Assembly: GCF_000015165.1 (NCBI RefSeq)
Contig: NC_009485.1
Span: 4,235,501-4,299,500 of the forward strand
DNA length: 64,000 nucleotides
Reading direction: 5' to 3'
From: Bradyrhizobium sp. BTAi1
Lineage (GTDB): Bacteria > Pseudomonadota > Alphaproteobacteria > Rhizobiales > Xanthobacteraceae
Made by a program: the position numbers and the translations under genes. Positions within the stretch are counted from its first letter, which is position 1. Each line of letters starts with the position of its first letter. Positions 58,146-64,000 of the stretch are shown piece by piece. A model generated the notes under the pieces. It was not told the DNA's origin. It saw only the letters and a program-made list of their open reading frames with translations, and searched no databases.

Positions 58146-60032
58146 ATGGCGCATGCCGAGTTCACGGAAATTGCGATCAGCGAGGTGGTCATCGAGACCC
58201 ATCGCCGCCGATCCTTTCTCGATACGCTCGAGGCGGGGCTGGGTCTCCTGGTGGAGATTCCGGCCGCGCTGCTGGTGGTCGCCGAGATCGTGATCCTGTT
58301 CGCGGGCGTCGTTGCCCGCTATGTGCTGCACAAGCCGCTGATCTGGTCGGACGAACTGGCCTCGATCCTGTTCCTGTGGCTCGCGATGCTCGGCGCGGCG
58401 GTCGCGTTCCGCCGCGGCGAGCACATGCGCATGACGGCACTGGTGGCGCGCGCGAGTCCCGGCCTGCGCGCTTTTCTCGATCTCGTCGCGACGGCGGCCG
58501 CATTGTCCTTCCTGGTCATGATCGCCTGGCCGTCATGGGAGTATGCCTACGAGGAAAGCTACATCACGACGCCGGCGCTGCAGATCGCCAACATCTGGCG
58601 CGCCGCGGCGTTGCCGGTCGGCATCGGGTTGATGGCGCTGTTCGCGCTGATCCGCCTCGCCCGCGCCGCGCGTCCCAGGACGATGCTGCTGGCGGTGTTT
58701 TCGATTGCGGCCATCGTGGCGCTGTTCTGGGTGGCGCAGCCGGTGCTGAAGCCGCTCGGCAACCTCAATCTCGTGATCTTCTTCGTCGGCGTGGTCGGCT
58801 TCTGCGTGTTCGCCGGCGTTCCGATCGCCTTTGCCTTCGGGCTCGCGATCTTCGGCTATCTGGCTCTGACGACGCGCACGCCACTGATGGTGCTGGTCGG
58901 GCGCATGGACGAGGGCATGAGTCACCTCATCCTGCTGTCGGTGCCGCTGTTCGTCTTCCTGGGCCTATTGATCGAGATGACCGGCATGGCGCGGGCGATG
59001 GTCGCGTTCCTGGCGAGCCTGCTGGGGCATGTCCGCGGCGGACTACACTACGTGCTGGTCGGCGCGATGTATCTCGTCTCGGGGATTTCCGGCGCCAAGG
59101 CGGCCGACATGGCGGCGGTCGCGCCGGTGCTGTTTCCGGAGATGAAGGCGCGCGGCGCCCGTCCCGGCGATCTCGTCGCCCTGCTCGCCGCCACCGGCGC
59201 GCAGACCGAGACGATTCCGCCGAGCCTGGTGCTGATCACGATCGGCTCGGTCACCGGCGTGTCGATCGCGGCGCTGTTTACCGGCGGCCTGCTGCCGGGC
59301 GTGGTTCTGGCCGTCACGCTGTGCGCGCTGGTGTGGTGGCGCTATCGCCACGAGGACATGAGCGGGGTGCGCCGCGCGACCGGCGCCGAGATCGGCAAGG
59401 CGTTCATCGTCTCGCTCCCTGCCCTGGCCCTGCCCTTCGTGATCCGCGCCGCCGTGGTCGAGGGCATCGCCACAGCGACGGAAGTCTCGACCATCGGCAT
59501 CGTCTATGGCGTGCTCGCCGGCCTCCTGGTCTATCGCCGCTTCGACTGGCGTCGGCTGATGCCGATGCTGATCGAGACGGCGGCGCTGTCCGGCGCGATC
59601 CTGCTGATCATCGGCACGGCGACCGGCATGGCCTGGGGCCTGACCCAGTCCGGCTTCTCGCGCGCGCTGGCAGCGGCCATGACGGGCTTGCCGGGCGGCC
59701 CGGCGACGTTCATCGCGGTCTCGATCGTGGCCTTCACCATCCTCGGCAGCGTGCTGGAGGGCATTCCGGCGATCGTGCTGTTCGGGCCGCTGCTGTTTCC
59801 GATCGCCCGGGCCGTCGGCGTACACGAGGTGCATTATGCCATGGTGATCATCCTGGCGATGGGAATCGGCCTGTTCGCGCCGCCATTCGGGGTCGGATAT
59901 TACGCCGCCTGCGCCATCGGCCGGGTCGATCCCGCCGAGGGCATCCGCCCGATCTGGGGCTACCTGCTGGCGCTTCTCATCGGCCTGATCATCGTTGCGA
60001 TTTTTCCGTGGATTTCGATCGGGTTCCTGTAA
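58146..60032 (+). CDS. Fused TRAP permease (small plus large subunit)
   Basis: A 628-residue DctQ-DctM fusion. Residues 1-175 are the small-subunit part (IWSDELASILFLWLAMLGAAVAFRRGEHMRM). Extra hydrophobic helices join it to the large-subunit part from about 215 to the end (GVPIAFAFGLAIFGYL; SVPLFVFLGLLIEMTGMA; SGISGAKAADMAAVAPVLFPEMKARG; ILGSVLEGIPAIVLFGPLLFPIA). The fused form is a known TRAP variant and differs from the split transporter at 14-17 kb. ATG 58146 is chosen over an in-frame start 27 bases earlier. The acyl-CoA ligase gene follows 28 bases later. Confidence 0.92.
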   Translation: MAHAEFTEIAISEVVIETHRRRSFLDTLEAGLGLLVEIPAALLVVAEIVILFAGVVARYVLHKPLIWSDELASILFLWLAMLGAAVAFRRGEHMRMTALVARASPGLRAFLDLVATAAALSFLVMIAWPSWEYAYEESYITTPALQIANIWRAAALPVGIGLMALFALIRLARAARPRTMLLAVFSIAAIVALFWVAQPVLKPLGNLNLVIFFVGVVGFCVFAGVPIAFAFGLAIFGYLALTTRTPLMVLVGRMDEGMSHLILLSVPLFVFLGLLIEMTGMARAMVAFLASLLGHVRGGLHYVLVGAMYLVSGISGAKAADMAAVAPVLFPEMKARGARPGDLVALLAATGAQTETIPPSLVLITIGSVTGVSIAALFTGGLLPGVVLAVTLCALVWWRYRHEDMSGVRRATGAEIGKAFIVSLPALALPFVIRAAVVEGIATATEVSTIGIVYGVLAGLLVYRRFDWRRLMPMLIETAALSGAILLIIGTATGMAWGLTQSGFSRALAAAMTGLPGGPATFIAVSIVAFTILGSVLEGIPAIVLFGPLLFPIARAVGVHEVHYAMVIILAMGIGLFAPPFGVGYYAACAIGRVDPAEGIRPIWGYLLALLIGLIIVAIFPWISIGFL

Positions 60033-60060
60033 ACTCTTCAGGCGATGACGGAGGGTGACG

Positions 60061-61704
60061 ATGAGCACGAACCAGTATCAGCTCGGACTCGACAAGAACG
60101 CGGCCAATTACGTGCCGCTGACCCCGCTCAGCTTCCTGGCGCGCAGCGCGGCCGTCTATCCGGACCATGTCAGCACGGTCTATGAGGGCCGCAGCTTCAC
60201 CTGGCGCCAGACCTATGAGCGATGCCGGCGCTTCGCGTCCTATCTCGCGGGCCGCGGCATCAGCGAGGGCGACACCGTGGCCGCGATGCTGCCGAACATC
60301 CCGGCGATGAACGAGGCGCATTTCGCGGTGCCGATGACCGGCGCCGTGCTCAACACGCTCAACATCCGCCTCGATGCTCCGTCGATCGCGTTCCAGCTCG
60401 ATCACGGCCAGGCCAAGATCATCCTGGTCGACCCGGAATTCTCCGGCGTGATCAGCGAGGCGCTGAAGCTGATGAGCGGCCCCAAGCCGTTCGTCATCGA
60501 CGTCGACGATGCCTCCTATGCCGGTGGCAGCCGTATCGGCGAGATCGAATATGAGGTCGCGGTCGCCGCCGGCGATCCCGGCTTCGAGCCGCGCCGTCCC
60601 GCTGACGAGTGGGACGCGATCGCGATGAGCTACACATCGGGCACCACGGGCAACCCCAAGGGCGTCGTCACCCATCATCGCGGCGCCTATCTCAACGCCG
60701 TCAGCAACATCCTTGCGGGAGGGCTCGGTCAGCATCCGGTCTATCTCTGGACTCTGCCGATGTTCCACTGCAACGGCTGGTGCTTTCCCTGGACCATGGC
60801 CGCCGCCGCCGGCATCAATGTCTGCCTGCGCAAGGTCGACCCCACGAAAATCTTCGAGCTGATCAAGACCCACGGCGTGACCCATATGTGCGGCGCGCCG
60901 ATCGTCTACAACGTGCTGATCAACGCGCCCGATGCGCCCAAGGGCAAGCGCGAGACCCCCGTCATTGGCTTGATCGCCGGCGCCGCACCGCCGGTCGCGG
61001 TGCTCGAAGGCGCCGAGAACATCGGCATCAAGCTGACCCATGTCTACGGCCTGACCGAGGTCTATGGCCCCGCCTCCGTCTGCGCCGAGCAGCCTGGCTG
61101 GGATGATCTTCCGCCGGCCGAGCGCGCGCAGCTCAAGCGCCGCCAGGGCGTGCCCTATCCCTTGCAGGAAGCCGTCACCGTGCTCAATCCAGAGACGATG
61201 CAGGAGGTGCCGCGCGACGGCGAGACCATCGGCGAGGTGATGTTCCGCGGCAACATCGTCATGAAGGGCTATCTGAAGAATGAGAAGGCGACGCAGGACG
61301 CGTTTGCCGGCGGCTGGTTCCACACCGGCGATCTCGGCGTGCTCGACGCGCACGGCTACGTCATCATCAAGGACCGCTCCAAGGACATCATCATCTCCGG
61401 CGGCGAGAACATCTCCTCGGTCGAGGTCGAGGATATTCTCTACAAGCACCCCGCCGTGCTGTTCGCTGCCGTCGTCGCCAAACCCGATCCGAAATGGGGC
61501 GAGGTGCCCTGCGCCTTCATCGAGCTGAAGGACGGCGCGCAAGCGACCGAAGCCGAGATCATCGCCTATTGCCGCAGCCACATGTCCGGATTCAAGACGC
61601 CGAAGGTGGTCGTGTTCGGCCCGATCCCGAAGACGTCGACGGGCAAGATCCAGAAGTTCCTGCTGCGCAACGAAGTGAACTCGGCCAAGGCCATCTCGGC
61701 TTAA
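60061..61704 (+). CDS. Acyl-CoA synthetase (medium-chain / DmdB-like)
   Basis: A 547-residue AMP-forming ligase. It has the P-loop YTSGTTGNPKG (191-201), HVYGLTEVYGP (A5), GWFHTGDLGVLDAHGYVIIKDRSKD (A7-A8, adenylation hinge) and the catalytic-Lys end TSTGKIQKFLLR. Sequence style matches the 3-methylmercaptopropionyl-CoA ligase/medium-chain group. It converts a carboxylic acid, ATP and CoA into acyl-CoA. ATG 60061 follows GGAGGGTGACG. It lies in the TRAP operon, so its substrate is probably what the transporter brings in. Confidence 0.9.
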   Translation: MSTNQYQLGLDKNAANYVPLTPLSFLARSAAVYPDHVSTVYEGRSFTWRQTYERCRRFASYLAGRGISEGDTVAAMLPNIPAMNEAHFAVPMTGAVLNTLNIRLDAPSIAFQLDHGQAKIILVDPEFSGVISEALKLMSGPKPFVIDVDDASYAGGSRIGEIEYEVAVAAGDPGFEPRRPADEWDAIAMSYTSGTTGNPKGVVTHHRGAYLNAVSNILAGGLGQHPVYLWTLPMFHCNGWCFPWTMAAAAGINVCLRKVDPTKIFELIKTHGVTHMCGAPIVYNVLINAPDAPKGKRETPVIGLIAGAAPPVAVLEGAENIGIKLTHVYGLTEVYGPASVCAEQPGWDDLPPAERAQLKRRQGVPYPLQEAVTVLNPETMQEVPRDGETIGEVMFRGNIVMKGYLKNEKATQDAFAGGWFHTGDLGVLDAHGYVIIKDRSKDIIISGGENISSVEVEDILYKHPAVLFAAVVAKPDPKWGEVPCAFIELKDGAQATEAEIIAYCRSHMSGFKTPKVVVFGPIPKTSTGKIQKFLLRNEVNSAKAISA

Positions 61705-61727
61705 GCGGGGCGCGATACCAGCCAAGC

Positions 61728-61837
61728 CGTCATTGCGAGCGGAGCGAAGCAATCCAGAATCCTTGCTGAGCCCCTGGATTGCTTCCACCGTCGCTCTACG
61801 AGCTACGGCGGACAAGTCGCTGCGCTCGCAATGGCGG
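61728..61837. repeat. Palindromic interspersed repeat ('GTCATTGCGAG…GCAATCCAG'), left copy
   Basis: A 110-bp element whose ends are inverted (GTCATTGCGAGCG… and …CGCTCGCAATGGC) and whose centre has GAAGCAATCCAG against CTGGATTGCTTC. This is a very common Bradyrhizobium/Rhodopseudomonas intergenic element. The segment 61774-61819 is matched, in reverse, by 62566-62611 of the right copy with one difference. It lies just past the acyl-CoA ligase and next to the ABM gene stop. Confidence 0.85.
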
Positions 61838-61845
61838 AGACTAAA

Positions 61846-62475
61846 TTAGATATCCCTGCTCTTCTCGGGATAAAATTGCGGCGCCTCGCGGCGGTCGTAC
61901 ATGCCGTAGTCGCGAGTGACTTCGACGACGCGGATGTTGTCGACGTCGGGCTCGGCGAGCAGCTGCGTGCTCAGCGCGAGGCCGGTCGGCTCGTCCGGCA
62001 ATTCGACGAGATGCGCGAAGCGTCCTTCCCGGTAGACGCTGGAGAAGCTCGCGACCGGCAGGTCCTTCACGCCGCTCAATTGCGGGGCCGCCGTCTCGAC
62101 GGCCAGCACATAGGTCGGCGCACGCCGCTTCGGATCATTGTAGGTGCCTCGCCGCTCCGGCTGCCAGGCCGCATGCCCTGGCTTTACCTCGTGGGCCATC
62201 TCGGCGACGCGCAGGCGGTAGTCGGAGAACACCTTGTCGCGGCCGAGCGTCTGGATGTCGTGGTGATGGGCGTGGACGCGCCAGGCGGTCATGGCGCCCT
62301 CGTCCTGCCAGATCTGATAGGACAGGATCAGGTTGTCGCGCGACAGGCTCCGGAAACGGTCGAGGAACAGGCAGCCGCCGAGCGCATCGAGCTCCGGCCG
62401 CAGCGCGGCGGCGAGCTGCAGATACTGATCGAGCCGGCCCGGCTTGACCTCGACCTCGAAGAACAGCGACAGCAT
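61846..62475 (-). CDS. ABM-domain (antibiotic biosynthesis monooxygenase-like) protein
   Basis: A 209-residue protein with two dimeric alpha/beta-barrel halves. The first (MLSLFFEVEVKPGRLDQYLQLAAALRPELDALGGCLFLDRF…YQIWQDEGAMTAWRVHAHHHDIQ) is a clear ABM domain with the usual central His cluster. The second (YVLAVETAAPQ…GVKDLPVASFSSVYREGRFAHLVELPDEP) is related in fold. Family members are cofactor-free oxygenases or bind haem; no substrate is evident. It is bracketed on both sides by inverted copies of one interspersed repeat. Confidence 0.8.
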   Translation of the reverse strand: MLSLFFEVEVKPGRLDQYLQLAAALRPELDALGGCLFLDRFRSLSRDNLILSYQIWQDEGAMTAWRVHAHHHDIQTLGRDKVFSDYRLRVAEMAHEVKPGHAAWQPERRGTYNDPKRRAPTYVLAVETAAPQLSGVKDLPVASFSSVYREGRFAHLVELPDEPTGLALSTQLLAEPDVDNIRVVEVTRDYGMYDRREAPQFYPEKSRDI

Positions 62476-62548
62476 GGCAGCGTCTCCGTATTATTGGACG
62501 TCGGCTGAACTTCAAACGCGGTGGCCATCGCAGCCGGCCGCGCATGAT

Positions 62549-62666
62549 GGTCATTGCGAGCGCGGCGACTTGTCCGCCGTAGCTCGTAGAGCGAAGGTGG
62601 AAGCAATCCAGAGTCATTCCGACGACTCTGGATTGCTTCGTCGCCTTTGGCTCCTCGCAATGACGG
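62549..62666. repeat. Palindromic interspersed repeat, right copy (inverted)
   Basis: A 118-bp element of the same family as 61728-61837 but in the opposite orientation. It has GGTCATTGCGAGCG… and …CCTCGCAATGACGG ends and an internal GAGTC-centred hairpin (AATCCAGAGTC…GACTCTGGATT). The 46 bp at 62566-62611 are the reverse complement of 61774-61819 with one mismatch. It lies between the ABM gene start and the PhnP-like gene stop. Confidence 0.85.
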
Positions 62667-62692
62667 CCTTGGCCGACCGACGGACGAATGCC

Positions 62693-63490
62693 CTATCCGA
62701 CTTCCAGCCGCATGCCGTCATACGCCGGCACCACGCCGTCGGGCAGGCTCTGGCGCAGCACCTCGTAGTCGAGATCGGCGGTCATGTTGGTGATGACGGC
62801 GCGCCTCGGCTTGAAACGCTCGATCCAGGCGAGCGCGTCGTTGACCGAGAAATGGCTCGGATGCGACGCCGGGCGCAGCCCGTCGACGATCCAGACATCG
62901 AGGTCCTCCAGCGCGCCCCAGCTTTCCTCGGGAATGTCGTTGAGGTCAGGCGTGTAGGCGGCATTGCCGATGCGGTAGCCGAGCGCGGGGATGTTGCCGT
63001 GCTGGACCAGGAAGGCCGTCAGCTTCAACTCGCCGCCCTTGCCTTCCACCGCCTGGGTCTCGCCGGCCTCGATCGCATGCTGGGTCAGGATCGGCGGATA
63101 GTCGCTGCCCGGTGGCGAGACAAAGCAGTAGGAGAACCGGTGCATGATGTCCTTGGCGGTCGACTGGTTCAAATAGACCGGAATGCGCCGCCGCTGGTGC
63201 ATGACGACAGAACGCAGATCGTCGATGCCATGGGTCTGGTCGGCATGCTCATGGGTGAGAAATACCGCATCGATGTGATCGACCTGGGTGTCGATCAGCT
63301 GCTCGCGCAGATCGGGCGAGGTGTCGATGACCACCCGCGTCACGCCATGCGCCGCGCGGCGCTCGGCCAGCAGCGAGCAGCGCCGGCGGCGATTCTTGGG
63401 ATTGTTGGGATCGCAGGCGCCCCACCCCAGCGCCGGGCGCGGTACGCCGGCCGAGGAGCCGCAGCCGAGGATGGTGAGCGTCAGCGTCAT
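62693..63490 (-). CDS. PhnP-like metallo-beta-lactamase-fold hydrolase
   Basis: A 265-residue MBL-fold hydrolase close to PhnP-type cyclic phosphodiesterases. ILGCGSSAGVPRPALGWGACDPNNPKNRRRRCSLL, including two cysteines, is typical of the PhnP group. VFLTHEHADQTHGIDDLRS carries the metal ligands (His80, His82, Asp84). Further His residues occur at VQHGNIPALGYRI and RPASHPSHFSVNDAL. The exact substrate is open. Its ATG overlaps the tatD stop by 4 bases, and this tatD-MBL pairing is a common conserved order (often after metG and holB). Confidence 0.9.
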   Translation of the reverse strand: MTLTLTILGCGSSAGVPRPALGWGACDPNNPKNRRRRCSLLAERRAAHGVTRVVIDTSPDLREQLIDTQVDHIDAVFLTHEHADQTHGIDDLRSVVMHQRRRIPVYLNQSTAKDIMHRFSYCFVSPPGSDYPPILTQHAIEAGETQAVEGKGGELKLTAFLVQHGNIPALGYRIGNAAYTPDLNDIPEESWGALEDLDVWIVDGLRPASHPSHFSVNDALAWIERFKPRRAVITNMTADLDYEVLRQSLPDGVVPAYDGMRLEVG

Positions 63491-64000
63491 GCAGCCTCCT
63501 TTGGCGGCGGCACCTTGGAGAACAGCTTGAAGAAGGTCTCGGTGGTCTGGCGCGAGAACTCATCGAGCGAGACGCCGCGGGTTTCCGCCAGCACCTTCGC
63601 GGTCTCCACCACATAGGCCGGCTCGTTGCGCTTGCCGCGAAACTTGCCCGGCGCCAGATACGGCGCGTCGGTCTCGACCATGATGCGGTCGGCCGGCACC
63701 TCGGCGGCGAGCGCGCGCAAAGCCTCCGACTTCTTGAACGTCACGATGCCCGTGAACGAGATGTGCAGTCCGAGATCGATCGCCTTCATCGCCAGCTCGC
63801 GTCCGCCGGTGTAGCAATGCAGCACGGCCTTGAAAGGTCCGCGCGCCATTTCCTCCTCAAGGATGCGGCTGCATTGGTCATCGGCCTCGCGGGTGTGGAT
63901 CACCAGCGGCAGGCCGGTCTCGCGCGCGGCTGCGATATGCGCGCGGAACCCGCGTTCCTGGGCGTCCCTGGAGCCGTGGTCGTAGAAATTGTCGAGCCCG
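63487..64000 (-). CDS. tatD: TatD-family metal-dependent nuclease (3' part)
   Basis: The last 170 or so codons of a TatD/YcfH hydrolase run off the right edge. The visible part starts GLDNFYDHGSRDAQERGFRAHIAAARETGLPLVIHTREAD, then LHCYTGGRELAMKAIDLGLHISFTGIVTFKK and RIMVETDAPYLAPGKFRGKRNEPAYV, with the metal-binding HTRE, HCY and ETDAPY motifs. The family has 3'-5' DNA exonuclease activity. It overlaps the PhnP-like gene by 4 bases, so they are cotranscribed. The start is outside the window. Confidence 0.93.
   Translation of the reverse strand, partial: GLDNFYDHGSRDAQERGFRAHIAAARETGLPLVIHTREADDQCSRILEEEMARGPFKAVLHCYTGGRELAMKAIDLGLHISFTGIVTFKKSEALRALAAEVPADRIMVETDAPYLAPGKFRGKRNEPAYVVETAKVLAETRGVSLDEFSRQTTETFFKLFSKVPPPKEAA

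Overview
The window is high-GC alphaproteobacterial DNA, most likely from Bradyrhizobium or a close Bradyrhizobiaceae relative. The evidence is the nifR3/dusB-ntrB-ntrC-ntrY-ntrX-hfq-hflX order, a fused ispDF gene, small Bradyrhizobium-type proteins (DUF6481, MXKDX repeat, DUF1127, BA14K-like) and interspersed palindromic repeats typical of this group. No phage, insertion sequence, CRISPR array or rRNA was seen. One tRNA-Pro(TGG) is present. The assignment rests on recognised families and gene order; nothing was searched.

Region by region. 1-2.8 kb: end of a Tyr/His-rich protein, a small coiled protein, a Sir2 deacylase, a double cold-shock protein and tRNA-Pro. 2.8-8.7 kb (mostly minus): a MacAB-like ABC exporter in three overlapping genes, an eRF1-like protein, OpgC, an NDUFS4-like complex I subunit (plus) and an AsnC/Lrp regulator. 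8.7-14.3 kb: a TetR gene divergent from a leucine-catabolism operon (mccB, mccA, mvaB), with a dyad overlapping the -10 box. 14.3-17.3 kb: a split TRAP transporter. 17.3-26.8 kb: many small exported, coiled or stress-type proteins, a NUDIX hydrolase, a group II truncated globin, a single-domain response regulator, a MESH1-like HD protein, a candidate small RNA, an alpha/beta hydrolase, CinA and IspDF.

27.1-36.7 kb holds the nitrogen-control block: dusB, NtrBC, NtrYX, Hfq and HflX. 36.7-42.6 kb is an aromatic-type catabolic module (ThDP enzyme, FAD hydroxylase, AAHS transporter, divergent LysR) lying between hflX and mazG, which are usually adjacent. mazG and queC follow. 45.3-48.7 kb pairs a cobalt-type nitrile hydratase operon with a divergent exported GH1 beta-glucosidase, a combination that would suit plant nitrile glycosides. 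51.1-55.7 kb is a branched-chain amino-acid type ABC operon with a fused LivG-LivF ATPase, bracketed by two paralogous membrane/coiled-coil proteins. 57.1-61.7 kb is a second TRAP transporter with fused membrane subunits, followed by an acyl-CoA ligase. The window ends with an ABM-domain protein bracketed by inverted repeats, a PhnP-like hydrolase and the 3' part of tatD.

The clearest functional units are leucine degradation (9.4-14.3 kb), nitrogen sensing (27.2-34.8 kb), the hflX-mazG insertion and the glucosidase/nitrile-hydratase pair. The last two, and the candidate small RNA at 22.99-23.12 kb, are the best places to look for undescribed biology.
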